NCBI RefSeq assembly: GCF_036924595.1
Contig: NZ_JAZHRV010000001.1
Location: forward strand, 4,216,001 to 4,280,000
Reading direction: 5' to 3'
DNA from: Bradyrhizobium algeriense
GTDB lineage: Bacteria; Pseudomonadota; Alphaproteobacteria; Rhizobiales; Xanthobacteraceae
Length of the DNA: 64,000 nucleotides
The notes under the pieces are model-generated. The model saw nothing but the letters and a program-made list of their open reading frames with translations. It did not search any database and was not told the DNA's origin. Within the stretch, counting starts at the first letter, position 1; each line of letters opens with the position of its first letter. This document shows positions 1 through 8,780 of the stretch, piece by piece. Both the position numbers and the translations under genes were made by a program.

Positions 1-911
1 TCGATCTCGAACTGAAGCGCGGTGAATGCCTCGGTCTGGTCGGCGAATCCGGTTGCGGCAAGTCGACCGTCGCGCTTTCGATACTTGGCCTGCAGATGCC
101 GACGCGGGGCCGCATCGTGCTGGACGGGCAGATCGTGACGGGCCGGCAATCGGGCGATCGAAAGGCATTGGCCCGCATCGTACAAATGGTGTTTCAGGAC
201 CCCTACGCCTCGCTCAATCCACGCCAGACCGTTCGTCGCACGCTTGAAGCCCCGCTACGCCTGCATGGCGTGACGGCCAAAAGCGAGATCGACGGGCGCG
301 TTGCGGCGATGCTCAGGCATGTGGGCCTCCGGCCCGAACAGGCCGGCCGCTACCCGCATGAATTCTCGGGCGGCCAGCGTCAGCGCATCGGCATTGCTCG
401 CGCGCTGATCCTCAATCCCAAAATTGTCATCTGTGACGAACCTGTATCGGCGCTGGATGTCTCCATCCGTGCCCAGATCATCAATCTGCTGTTGGAATTG
501 AAGGAAACTCTCGGCCTCTCCTACATCATGATCAGCCACGACCTCGGTGTTGTCGAGCACATGAGCGACAGGGTCGCCGTGATGTATCTCGGCCGCATTG
601 TGGAGACAGGCGACTGGCGCGAAATCTTCGAACGACCGGCGCACCCGTATACGCAAACCCTTATCGCCGCCATTCCCGATCCGCTACGCCGCGCACCGCT
701 CGCGACGACAAAGGGCGAGCCTCCCAATCCGCTAAGTCCGCCAGACGGATGTGCGTTCAGTCCGCGCTGTCGTTACGCCGAAGCCGTGTGTCATCGTGAG
801 CCTGGGCCATCGCTTGAAACGCGTCCCGACGGACACTCGGTCCGCTGTTGGCGAGCTGACGAGATTGCCGGTCAGACGACGTTGACTTCGATGGAAAGCG
901 AGCATCCCTAG
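1..911 (+). CDS. Oligopeptide/dipeptide ABC transporter ATP-binding protein (5' end cut off)
   Basis: ATPase that would power inner-membrane import of peptides or similar solutes. The frame is open from base 3 and already encodes the Walker A motif GESGCGKST at its start, so the N-terminus lies outside the window. It is followed by the Q-loop (MVFQDPYASLNP), the ABC signature SGGQRQRIGIARAL, Walker B IVICDEPVSALD and the switch histidine (MISHD). The C-terminal part, with a cysteine-containing CAFSPRCRYAEAVC segment, matches the oligo_HPY extension of the DppF/OppF family. The permease and binding-protein genes would lie upstream, outside the window. The substrate cannot be read from this gene. 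Confidence 0.93.
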   Translation, partial: DLELKRGECLGLVGESGCGKSTVALSILGLQMPTRGRIVLDGQIVTGRQSGDRKALARIVQMVFQDPYASLNPRQTVRRTLEAPLRLHGVTAKSEIDGRVAAMLRHVGLRPEQAGRYPHEFSGGQRQRIGIARALILNPKIVICDEPVSALDVSIRAQIINLLLELKETLGLSYIMISHDLGVVEHMSDRVAVMYLGRIVETGDWREIFERPAHPYTQTLIAAIPDPLRRAPLATTKGEPPNPLSPPDGCAFSPRCRYAEAVCHREPGPSLETRPDGHSVRCWRADEIAGQTTLTSMESEHP

Positions 912-953
912 GACGGAATGCAGGTTTGCTATGGGGTCAAACTCAGAAGAACT

Positions 954-1107
954 CACTCCGAGCAGATGTCTTTCGAATTACGATGACTTGCGTAGGGCGG
1001 ATTAGCGCAGCGTAATCCGCCATCTTCTTTGAGACGCAGCGGCGGATTACGCCTTCGGCCAATCCGCCCTACGCACTCCAAGTAGATGTCTTCCGAATTA
1101 CGGTGAC
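954..1107. repeat. 34-bp imperfect direct repeats flanking a palindromic element
   Basis: Bases 954-987 and 1074-1107 are the same 34-bp sequence with four differences, all transitions, offset by exactly 120 bp. They bracket the palindrome at 991-1074. The shared core GAATTACGRTGAC resembles the word at 6267-6295. The arrangement looks like duplication, or insertion of a mobile palindromic unit into a repeat. Confidence 0.75.
991..1074. repeat. Dispersed palindromic repeat, copy 1
   Basis: Large inverted repeat: GTAGGGCGGATTAGCGCAGC on the left pairs imperfectly with the right arm ending CCAATCCGCCCTAC, and an inner arm GTAATCCGCC pairs with GGCGGATTAC. A related but shorter copy lies at 2829-2900. 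This family is, to my recollection, common in Bradyrhizobium intergenic DNA. It lies downstream of both flanking genes and may also act as a bidirectional terminator. Confidence 0.85.
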
Positions 1108-1132
1108 CGTGCTGGCGTGTTACCGCAATGCG

Positions 1133-1975
1133 CTATTCTTTCTTCGGCGACCAGCCATAAGCCTTGACGGAGGCACCGCCCATCAGCATGGCCCGCTCGG
1201 CGTCGCTCAGGCGGCTGGTCTTGCGGAAGGGCTCGACGGCCTGCTCGTAGTTGACGACGGCAAACGCCCGCGTCCAGTCCGTGCCCCACAAGCAGCGATC
1301 GAAGCCCCAGGCATCGAACACGCGGGCGAGCGGGTCCCAAATATCAGGGAAAGGATACGGCTCGCGGGACAGCGTGCAGGCGCCGCTGACCTTGATCACG
1401 GCGTTCGGTCGCTTGGCCAGCTCGAGCACCTTCGGAAGATCGGCCCAAGGCTCGGGCGGCGCCGGCGGCACGCGTGGCTGCAGGATGCCCAGATGATCGA
1501 TGATGAACCGCGTATCGGGATGGCGATCGATCAGCGCCCTGCCCGCGTCCAGATTGTCCCAGCACAGGAGGTTGACCGGAAAATCATGGCGAACCGCCGC
1601 GCGCGCGATCCGGTCGAGGCCGGGGTGATCAGGCGCGCGCCTCGCCTCCTTCGTCAGCATGATGCGGATGCCGACCGTGCCCCGCGTCTTCTTCCAGTCC
1701 GCGACGACGTCGGCCACGCCGGGATCGTCAGGGTCGACCGGCTTGACGATGGCGAGCCGACCGGGATGGGCCCGCTGCACTTCCACGGCATAGCTGGCGT
1801 CGTAGCGGTACAACGAAAAGGCGGAGATGAAGATCGCGCCGTCGACGCCAACCTTGTCCATTGCCGCCACCATCTCGTCACCCGTGACGTGATCGGGCCA
1901 GTTCGGCACACTGTGCCAAGGCCGCTTCGGACTGTTCGCCTCGTAGGCATGGACCTGGGAATCGATGATCGGCAT
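1133..1975 (-). CDS. Amidohydrolase family protein (TIM-barrel metal-dependent hydrolase)
   Basis: Probable metal-dependent hydrolase or lactonase of the amidohydrolase_2 family, which includes 2-pyrone-4,6-dicarboxylate lactonase. About 280 residues, the usual length. The protein opens with MPIIDSQVHAYEA, whose D-x-Q-V-H replaces the usual D-x-H-x-H metal motif. Further matches are FIIDHLG in the middle and WGTDWTR near the C-terminus, where an aspartate ligand is expected. I chose the ATG at 1975 because GGAGG sits about 6 bases upstream and the family starts there; a longer in-frame start at 2101 has no support. The substrate is unknown and the neighbours do not reveal a pathway. Confidence 0.85.
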   Translation of the reverse strand: MPIIDSQVHAYEANSPKRPWHSVPNWPDHVTGDEMVAAMDKVGVDGAIFISAFSLYRYDASYAVEVQRAHPGRLAIVKPVDPDDPGVADVVADWKKTRGTVGIRIMLTKEARRAPDHPGLDRIARAAVRHDFPVNLLCWDNLDAGRALIDRHPDTRFIIDHLGILQPRVPPAPPEPWADLPKVLELAKRPNAVIKVSGACTLSREPYPFPDIWDPLARVFDAWGFDRCLWGTDWTRAFAVVNYEQAVEPFRKTSRLSDAERAMLMGGASVKAYGWSPKKE

Positions 1976-2178
1976 CGTCGCCTCCGCTCTTTTGCCGGCG
2001 ATTTTGGACAATGCGGCCGGCCCGTGTCCAGATGGCAAGAACGCCACGCTGCAATGCGTCCAGCAACATCCGCTGTGGCGGGAAGCGGATATCAACCACA
2101 CGACTTGAACGGCTGACCACAGGTGTGGCGCAATTACAATTGCGCCACCTTACAACTTGTGGTTTTTGTCAGTGGTCA

Positions 2179-2715
2179 ATGAGGGTCAGGCTTGTTATGC
2201 GGCGTCTTGTGGTGTGGGCTTGTGTGTTCTGCGTTGTTGCTCAGTTCGGTGGATGCAAATCATCGACGGTTTCCGAAGTGGCGCTTGAACCTCCGCCTCA
2301 AACCAAGCCGCGGGATGCGCGGCTCGCGCGATTATATTTTCTGCGCGAGAAGGGACTTCCCGGCGCTGAGGTAGGAATCAAGGTCGATGGCAAGCCGGCT
2401 GGTTCGGTAACCAAGGGGTTCTATTTCTTTTCAGAAAAACCGCCGGGAAGATACCGGATAGCCTGCGTCAATCCGATCATGATGGATTATGAAGCCGAAA
2501 TAGAAATTGAGGCTGGAAAGACCTACTATTTCGGCGTCGGTACGCCACAGGTGGCAGCACCCGGTCAAAATCTTCTCAATCAGGCTCTTGCCGGCAGCAG
2601 CGGAGAGCAAATGCGGCCGACGTCCGCGCTCATGGCCGGCTTTTCCGGCGCCGCCCTCTATCAAATCGATGCAGCCGAGGGAGCTGCCGTCATCAGCCAG
2701 TTGAAGCCGCAATAG
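2179..2715 (+). CDS. DUF2846-type lipoprotein
   Basis: Predicted small lipoprotein of about 178 residues. The N-terminus has basic residues, a hydrophobic stretch and a lipobox-like FGGC, so it should be lipidated and anchored in an envelope membrane. The body (RLYFLREK, GFYFFSEKPPGRYRI, AGKTYYFGVG) matches the beta-sandwich pattern of DUF2846. Function is unknown. The ATG at 2179 or the one at 2197 could be the start; both leave a signal peptide, whereas upstream in-frame codons do not. It is transcribed alone, divergently from the amidohydrolase. Confidence 0.8.
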   Translation: MRVRLVMRRLVVWACVFCVVAQFGGCKSSTVSEVALEPPPQTKPRDARLARLYFLREKGLPGAEVGIKVDGKPAGSVTKGFYFFSEKPPGRYRIACVNPIMMDYEAEIEIEAGKTYYFGVGTPQVAAPGQNLLNQALAGSSGEQMRPTSALMAGFSGAALYQIDAAEGAAVISQLKPQ

Positions 2716-2828
2716 CGCGGGTGATTGACGGCCTTCACGCGATCCGATCGCCAGCGGCCTGCCGCAGGTTGCAGCCGCGGCAGGCCATTTCTTTCGGAAC
2801 GCACCGACGATAATCGATTTCGCTATTA

Positions 2829-2900
2829 CAAGGGCGGTTTAGCGCAGCGTAATCCGCCACCTCATCGAGATGCAGCGGCGGATTACGCCTTCGGCTAACT
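2829..2900. repeat. Dispersed palindromic repeat, copy 2
   Basis: AGGGCGGTTTAGCGCAGCGT, then AATCCGCC, an 18-base loop, and GGCGGATTACGCCTTCGGCT. This is the same family as 991-1074, with a degraded right outer arm that ends in CTAACTAACTAA. It lies between the convergent ends of the lipoprotein and MFS genes. Confidence 0.85.
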
Positions 2901-2964
2901 AACTAACGCGCTGCCGTTGTTGCACGGTGAGGCGCTCGACCACCTCGATCGCGCGTGCCACGGA

Positions 2965-4224
2965 TCAAATCCGCCGCCTCATGAGCAGTACCCCGGCGAT
3001 TCCGAGAAGAGAGACGAATGCCAGTATCAGAACGACGGCATTGTATCCGGCCGCAGAATAGACGGGGACTCCATTCCGTTGCATGCCACTCCAGCTCGCG
3101 CTGAGAGCATACCCTAGGACTGGCTGCAGGGACGCGGTCAGCAATCCGGCTGAAGTCGTGTTGATGGCTGCGCCGGTGCCGAGGCGCGCAACGGAATAGA
3201 TATTTCTCACCGCCTTTAGAATCATGGGAGTCATGCCTCCGGCCACCAGGCCCAGGATCACGAACGCTCCGAAAACCGCTTCGAGGCCGATAGCAGTTCC
3301 GATTGTCGGTATCAGCAGCGCCAGGCAGCCCGAACGAAGCAGGCACATCAGGATGTGCGCACGCGCCAAGGATTGGATCCTGTCCACAAAGTGCCCGAAC
3401 ACTACAGAACCGACCATACAGCCAACCATAAACAACACCAGTGCGGTCGTGGCGTTGTGCCGCTCCAGTCCGTAGGCGTCCGTAAGCAATGGAACACCCC
3501 AAACGCCTGAGATGGTCGTGACGGCAACAAAATGCGATGAAAATGTCAGCAGACATCCCCAGCTTTCTCGGCTCTTTAACTCGGCCAATGCCGAAAACAG
3601 GATGGCCGAGAGAACCGGCGGCTTGGCCGTCGAAACTCGCACCGGCAGGATGGAGGCGGCAAGAACAAGGTTGAAAAAGCAAAACACGCCGATGCCCGCA
3701 AAGCTGGCGCGCCAGCCGATCCATGCCACGGTAAGTGCAAGCGGTGTGGCCGCCAAGACGCCACCTGCGTAGCCGGATAATTGCGAAAGGCCCAACATGA
3801 TCCCGAATTGCCGCTCCCGGAATTGCTGCGCTACGAGCTTGATGAGCGCCGTGAAGATCAGCGCATCACCGCAGGCGATGATAAGCCGCGCGAGAAATGC
3901 AATCGGGACATTGGGGGCGGCGGCGAACAGCAAGGTTCCAGAGGAGGATGCTGCGAGACTCCAGATGACGAGCCTCCTGACACCATATGTATCCACCAGC
4001 ACGCCGGCGGGAAACTGCATCAGCATGTAGCCGATGAAGTACGCCGATGCGATGATCCCTAGTCCGTCGGCACCTACGCCGAAATCGCGCGCCAGATCGT
4101 CGACGATGGTCTGCGGGCAAACGCGCTGCAAAAAAGCGACGGCGTAGGCGATCGATACGCAAGTCCAAGCGATAAGATCGCGCCGAGAAATCGGGGCGAT
4201 GGCGTCATGAGGTTTGGGTTGCAT
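2965..4224 (-). CDS. MFS transporter
   Basis: Inner-membrane secondary transporter of the major facilitator superfamily with about 12 hydrophobic segments over about 419 residues. The N-terminal half has the typical pattern around FIGYMLMQFPAGVLVDTYG, a variant of the loop 2-3 motif with DTYGVRR. The ATG at 4224 has GGGA about 8 bases upstream; an alternative TTG at 4248 overlaps the stop of the upstream GNAT gene. It is the last gene of a minus-strand operon with a cupin and an acetyltransferase, which suggests export or import of a small metabolite. The substrate is not recognisable. Confidence 0.85.
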   Translation of the reverse strand: MQPKPHDAIAPISRRDLIAWTCVSIAYAVAFLQRVCPQTIVDDLARDFGVGADGLGIIASAYFIGYMLMQFPAGVLVDTYGVRRLVIWSLAASSSGTLLFAAAPNVPIAFLARLIIACGDALIFTALIKLVAQQFRERQFGIMLGLSQLSGYAGGVLAATPLALTVAWIGWRASFAGIGVFCFFNLVLAASILPVRVSTAKPPVLSAILFSALAELKSRESWGCLLTFSSHFVAVTTISGVWGVPLLTDAYGLERHNATTALVLFMVGCMVGSVVFGHFVDRIQSLARAHILMCLLRSGCLALLIPTIGTAIGLEAVFGAFVILGLVAGGMTPMILKAVRNIYSVARLGTGAAINTTSAGLLTASLQPVLGYALSASWSGMQRNGVPVYSAAGYNAVVLILAFVSLLGIAGVLLMRRRI

Positions 4225-4244
4225 CGTCTGGTCCCGATGCAATG

Positions 4245-4975
4245 TCAAGCGGCTGAGCCCGATTTCCTGATTGCCCCGACAGTAAAGATCGCGTCCGCCG
4301 TATCGGGAACGAGGCGCCTGAACTTCTCAGTCAATGCGCCATCGGTTTGGTATGAGGGTTGGCGGTGGTAGGTGATGTTCGGATAAGAGTTGCGAATGAC
4401 CATGTTCGGAAGCTCCAGAGCTCTGTCCGGGTAAAGGGTATTTGCAATCTGGAGCGCGACGTCCTGCAGTGACCCGTCGTCATTGCCGTCGACCAGCGAA
4501 GGCAATAGCCGCGTGCAGACTTTCGCGTGTGCGCTCCAAGCAACCGGATTACGCGTCCTCCAGGAATAGTAGACCTCGTCGCCCTCCGGAACTGACGACA
4601 ATTCGGCGTCAAGCACTCCCTTCAGCAGCAGGCCGAACAGTCCCTTGCCCTGATGCTCCGGCCTGAGCTCGATTCCCGATCGACTAATCGTTGGTCGATC
4701 GTTGACAACAAGCCTGCGCCAAATTGTGAAGCCGACGATCTGATCGTCGTGTCGGACAAACGCAATGCCGTATCCTTCCCGGAAGGGCGTGTCGGAGGGC
4801 GACCACCAGGGGTGTCGATCCGCCAGTTGGTCGCGATGATCTCGTTTAGCAGATCGATGATGCCGCCCCAGCAGTGTTGGGGAATATTCGAGGCCGAGCG
4901 AAACACCTCGAGTTCGTACGGACCCTGCCTATATCCGTCGGGTATCCTACGTTCGCTTTCTACGAGCTGCTGCAT
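4245..4975 (-). pseudogene. GNAT family N-acetyltransferase, frameshifted
   Basis: Two overlapping reading frames together make one acetyltransferase of about 240 residues. The first runs from ATG 4975, with GGAGG 6 bases upstream, to a segment reading LLNEIIATNWRIDT. At about 4810-4825, in a CACCCCTGG context, the frame must shift by one base (one base missing) to continue as HPWWSPSDTPFREGYG and then RPEHQGKGLFGLLLKG, the acetyl-CoA-binding P-loop of GNAT enzymes. It ends at 4245 against the MFS start. Either the gene is inactive or a C was lost in sequencing. The substrate is unknown. The shift lies upstream of the cofactor motif, so no intact product is expected if it is real. Confidence 0.8.
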
Positions 4976-5058
4976 GTCTGCCTCCATTGAAGTCGGTGAA
5001 GATCTTCGTGCTCGCCGCGCGAACCAAACGCCGCGAAGCAACTCGCTTAGACGTGACG

Positions 5059-5394
5059 CTAATGCTCCCGTCGAATGTTCGCGTCACGAGCGCTGGACAC
5101 CCGGCGTAATGCGATAAGATAGATACAACCATCGACGCCGGCCGTGGACGCGTGACGTACGCCTTGCGGCAACAGTATACGATCTCCAGGCCGGCAGACC
5201 TTCAGTCCCAGCTCGCTTTCAAAGGACAATTCGCCGTCGATGATCAGCAGGGTTTCGTCCGTTTGATGTGTATGCCAATCGTGGCGACGACCAGATGTAT
5301 CGCGTTGAACTTCGATGGAGCCGGTCTCAGGTAGAAGCTCCTGGACGGCGGCCTCGAGCGTGGGGCGAACGCTATGTTGAAATTCGACAGACAT
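5059..5394 (-). CDS. Cupin domain protein
   Basis: Single-domain cupin of about 111 residues. The conserved first motif reads DWHTHQTDETLLIIDGEL (histidines and glutamate for metal binding, then the glycine turn), and the second motif is PGDRILLPQGVRHAS. ATG 5394 follows AGGGGA and starts the fold cleanly; the longer frame to 5418 adds eight residues without support. Such proteins are small dioxygenases, isomerases or sensory cupins. It sits between an unknown gene (10 bp upstream) and the GNAT gene (83 bp downstream), so it is probably co-transcribed with both. Confidence 0.85.
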   Translation of the reverse strand: MSVEFQHSVRPTLEAAVQELLPETGSIEVQRDTSGRRHDWHTHQTDETLLIIDGELSFESELGLKVCRPGDRILLPQGVRHASTAGVDGCIYLIALRRVSSARDANIRREH

Positions 5395-5404
5395 TGAGAA
5401 TCCC

Positions 5405-5769
5405 CTATGCGGCAACAATGCGTTGCCTGGCTCGGTTTGTTACGACCATCGGGCAATTACGGTTCGTCACGGCGTTGTCGTCGGGCAGGAAGTACTGCTC
5501 CCACTCACGGTTATCCTCCTCGCCGTAGGCACCGAGGCGTGGAAAAGGAGCGACCGAATCGTAAGACTCGAGGCGACGGCGGATTTCGGCTCGCGCGCTA
5601 TCCCCTGCAACCGTCCCGGCGCCTATCTTGTCGAACACCCAGCGGGGCTGGAAGGTAATCGTGAAGCCGGGCGAATATCTGCTGAGTCGAGAATGGTGCA
5701 GGGGGAATTGTAGTTCTGGCGCTCCCAAGATTGTTCTTCGAAGCTATCAATCTCGATTGCAGTGAACAT
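5405..5769 (-). pseudogene. Unknown protein of about 120 residues, frameshifted
   Basis: An ATG at 5769 with a strong GGAGG 5 bases upstream opens a frame reading MFTAIEIDSFEEQSWERQ, which closes after about 46 codons. The neighbouring frame, entered at the C5 run near 5705-5710, continues without interruption to a stop at 5405 and contains SRYSPGFTITFQPRWVFDKI and GAYGEEDNREWEQYF. Joining the two by one missing base gives a plausible protein. I do not recognise the family. It is the first gene of the cupin/GNAT/MFS operon, and its strong ribosome site argues it was once expressed. Confidence 0.55.
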
Positions 5770-6266
5770 TTTTCCTCCGTTGGCTGCGAGATCGCGCGTT
5801 AAACAAGATCAAGCCGTCCGTCTCGACAACCAAAGGTAGAGATACATTTTGTCGCCTTGTCAAATGGATTCGTATTTTTAAGTTCGGACCACTCTCGCAA
5901 TCGAACTGCTGTGAAATGACGCTGGGCACGTAATTTTCATTTGCGCGAGGTGATCGACATGAAGATTGGCAATAGGCGGCGGATTTTTCGTTCAGACTGC
6001 GAGCATTCGTGGATGTCTATCGGGGGCCTAATGTATCGACGCAGAATGCTGTCGAGCCTCTAGCGCGCTATTCAAGTTACGGTCGACAGTATGTTACGAA
6101 AAGCTGAAGGCGCGCATCGCGTGTGGTGACGCTCGTCTGAACGGCTTGTCAAAGAAATATGAAGCTTCGTGTGCCCTTCATCCTGTCAACCTGAAAGTCG
6201 ACGCATCTGACGGTGGTCGTCCCGTTAGCCTCGGGCAAGACTACGCTCCTGATAATGATTGCGGCT

Positions 6267-6295
6267 TTGGAATTACGGTGCCAGTGCATTTAACC
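6267..6295. repeat. GGAATTACGGTG-type repeat word
   Basis: The stretch TTGGAATTACGGTGCCAGTG continuing into CATTTAACC is a variant of a word (GGAATTACGGTGACAGTGCA) that I recall as scattered in many proteobacterial genomes near REP-type elements. Part of it recurs at 1094-1107. It has no gene of its own here. Confidence 0.5.
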
Positions 6296-6524
6296 GTTTG
6301 CTCGTATTCGCGCGACCAACTGGTGATCGCCGAACTGATGTAACCGGCCGTACCGTTCTTTATTCTGCTCGCGGAGCAAACGGCCGATTCGCGAAAAATC
6401 TATTTTCCGCAACAACTTCAACGTGATTTGCCTCGTCCAGTCTCGCCCGCAAAATATTCCGCTTCGCCGGCACCCCAAATCACCCCTACAAATACCGCCA
6501 TCCCGTCCCGCTAGAGGGGCGTTG

Positions 6525-6940
6525 GCCATCGTCACGAACGTTGGGGCGGGTTGCGGTGGACGCGGCAGCGTCGGGCGCGTGGTCGTGGTCGCAGGGCGGG
6601 CCTAAAGTCCGTGAGCGAGCACAGCGCGCAGACGACTGGCGCTGAAGCGTACGGCAAAGCCGTGTGGTCCTGGCACCCGTTGCTGGTGTCAAGCCGGCGG
6701 AGGAAAAGTCGACCCAACCGGGTTTCGACAATCCTTCAATCCGCCGGCGACGGAGGCAAAAGGAATTCGTCTCCGGGGAGAGCGCGGTATAAGCCGTAAA
6801 ACCACTGCGCAGGGAATGCCGGGCTGCTCCCGCTGTACCTGTATGCTCGTGTGCGCACTCTTTGCGCTATTTGCACACGAGATCGCGGGTGCAGCAAGCA
6901 CCCGGCATTCCCTGCGCCCTCTTCTTCTGGGCGACTGATT
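6525..6940. repeat. Compound dispersed repeat with nested hairpins
   Basis: A perfect 17-bp inverted repeat (GCGCAGGGAATGCCGGG at 6807-6823 and its complement at 6901-6917) encloses a second one (CTCGTGTGC at 6846-6854 and GCACACGAG at 6873-6881). The flanks, including GTACGGCAAAGCCGTGTGGT and GGGGAGAGCGCGGTATAAGC, belong from memory to a long repeat found many times in Bradyrhizobium genomes. The structure could fold as RNA on either strand. The left edge is approximate. Confidence 0.65.
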
Positions 6941-7000
6941 TTGCAAACCTCGGGCGCAAATGCGCTGCGAGAACGCGGGGTCGTATTCAGTGGAAGCCAC

Positions 7001-7080
7001 GTCATTGCGAGCGACGCGAAGCAATCCATTGTCACCTCGCATGCGGAAGGATGGATTGCTTCGCTTCGCTCGCAATGACA
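7001..7080. repeat. Palindromic repeat GTCATTGCGAGCGA...TCGCTCGCAATGACA
   Basis: GTCATTGCGAGCGACGCGAA then GCAATCCATT on the left, and ATGGATTGCTTCGCTTCGCT then CGCAATGACA on the right, form a stem of about 30 bp with a few mismatches. I recall this unit as a very common alphaproteobacterial dispersed palindrome. It lies about 130 bp upstream of the CDF gene. Confidence 0.85.
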
Positions 7081-7210
7081 GCCCCTTGGCTCAGAATGAC
7101 GGCCCTTCAACTCAGAACAATTCGCAACAAATCGCTCCTGCGAGTGAGTGGCGATTGCGCTTCCGACTGTCGGCTTTAATCTTACCTGACGCCCTGCTAA
7201 ACCGCCGCCC

Positions 7211-8587
7211 ATGAGTCACACCCCCACCATCAAGACCAATGTCGCGGCGATCTCGATTTTCGCCAGCGCCGGCATGGCTGCGGCGAAATTCGCGGTCGGC
7301 ATTGCGATCGGCTCGCTGGCGCTGATCTCGGAGGCCCTGCACTCCTCCGTCGACGTGGTCGCGACCGTCATCACCTGGCTGGTGGTGCGGGTGTCCGACC
7401 AGCCGGCCGACGAAGAGCATCATTACGGCCATGGCAAGTTCGAGAGCCTGTCGGCGCTCTTTGTCATCGCGCTGCTCTACGTGCTCGCCGGCGGCATCCT
7501 GGTCGAGTCCTGGAGCCGCCTGCGCGAGGGCGCAGCGCCGCCGACGCTCTCGGCTGTCCCCTTCGTGGTGCTGGTGATCGACATTGCCGTGAATTTCTGG
7601 CGCGCGCGGGCGCTGCATCGCACGGCGCGCGAGACCCGGAGCCAGGCGCTGGCGGCGGACGCGCTGCATTTCGCCTCCGACGTGCTCGGCTCCATCGCCG
7701 TCATCATCGGGCTGGTGCTGACCGGTCTCGGCTATGCCTGGGGCGATTCGGTCGCCGCCATTGCGGTTGCCGTGATGATATCGATCCTCGGCCTGCGGCT
7801 CGGGCGCTCCACCATCGAAACGCTGCTCGATCGCGCGCCGGAGGGCGTGGCGGAAAAGGCCGCCGCCGCCATCCGCGCGGTGCCGGGCGTGCTCGGCGTC
7901 GAGCGCCTGCGCGCTCGCATGGTCGGGCCGACGCATTTCATTGATGCCATCGCCAAGGTGCCGCGCACCTACCCGATCGATCGCGTCGAGGCGATCAAGA
8001 AGACCGCGCAGAAAGCCGTCAGCGAAGCGCTCGGCGACGCCGACCTCACCTTCACCGCGATGCCGGTCGCGCGCGACAATGAGAGCGTGCGCGAGCGCAT
8101 CATGGTGATCGCCCGCAATTCCGGCCTCGCCATCCACCATGTCACCGTGCACGACCTCGGCGAGAAGCTGATCGTCGGCATCGACCTCGAAGTCGACGGC
8201 GACATGGAGCTTGCGGCGGCCCACGAGGTGACCCGCGTGCTGGAGCGCAACATCCGCGAAGACTTCGGCGAGGATGTCGAGGTCGACACCCACATCGAGC
8301 CGCTCGATCCGGAACTGCCGCACGGCACCGACGCCGCCCCCGAGCGCATCGAGTCCATCAAGGCCGCGCTGACACGCTTTGCCGGCAACGGCGCGATCCA
8401 TGACATTCACAATGTGCGGGTGCGCGACACTGACGCGGGCGAAATCGTTAATTTCCATTGCCGCGCCGCGCCGTCGATGAGCGTCGTCAAGGTGCACGAG
8501 AACGTCGACGAGATCGAGCGCGCGCTGCGCCGCGCGTTTCCGACCATCAAGCGCGTGATCAGTCATGCCGAACCGCCGCGTGCGTAA
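7211..8587 (+). CDS. Cation diffusion facilitator (CDF) metal exporter with extended C-terminus
   Basis: Inner-membrane metal/proton antiporter. The first 200 residues hold the transmembrane domain, with the metal site formed by HxxxD in two helices: H44/D48 in ALHSSVD and H153/D157 in ALHFASD. His-Asp/His-Asp sites are typical of zinc-selective members, so zinc is the best guess. A histidine-rich HHYGHGKFE loop lies near residue 70. The family is usually about 300 residues, but this protein has 458. After the normal dimerisation domain there are two more segments of the same kind, starting near residues 290 and 380. It is transcribed alone with no metal regulator next to it. Confidence 0.9.
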   Translation: MSHTPTIKTNVAAISIFASAGMAAAKFAVGIAIGSLALISEALHSSVDVVATVITWLVVRVSDQPADEEHHYGHGKFESLSALFVIALLYVLAGGILVESWSRLREGAAPPTLSAVPFVVLVIDIAVNFWRARALHRTARETRSQALAADALHFASDVLGSIAVIIGLVLTGLGYAWGDSVAAIAVAVMISILGLRLGRSTIETLLDRAPEGVAEKAAAAIRAVPGVLGVERLRARMVGPTHFIDAIAKVPRTYPIDRVEAIKKTAQKAVSEALGDADLTFTAMPVARDNESVRERIMVIARNSGLAIHHVTVHDLGEKLIVGIDLEVDGDMELAAAHEVTRVLERNIREDFGEDVEVDTHIEPLDPELPHGTDAAPERIESIKAALTRFAGNGAIHDIHNVRVRDTDAGEIVNFHCRAAPSMSVVKVHENVDEIERALRRAFPTIKRVISHAEPPRA

Positions 8588-8780
8588 TTTTGCCGACCCG
8601 TTCCCGTTTCGGACTCGCCCTGACGACGCCTTAATTCGCGTTGGACAACATTTATTTCGAATTAACGAATCGTTGACACTCGACAGCCCGGAAAAACTGG
8701 ATTCAAATCGCGGTGATTCGGAATGACGTGGGGTTCCTTCCGGACAATGTGCAAAAGAGCCTTCGGCGGGGGTCTAAAGC

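Larger units (their letters stand above)
5770..7210. other. Long spacer without a supported gene
   Basis: About 1.4 kb with no reading frame that I accept as coding. The left 350 bp, AT-richer than the rest, should hold the promoter of the minus-strand operon. The remainder is made of dispersed repeats, listed separately. Short open frames here run through the repeats and are rejected. Confidence 0.7.

Noticed and set aside
6146..6343. 65-codon plus-strand frame
   Set aside because: It runs through the GGAATTACGGTG repeat, has no convincing ribosome site and resembles no protein.
6775..6830. Cobalamin-riboswitch-like words (CCACTG ... GGGAA) in the repeat
   Set aside because: The B12 box and the other conserved segments are missing, and the stretch belongs to a dispersed repeat with no B12 gene downstream.
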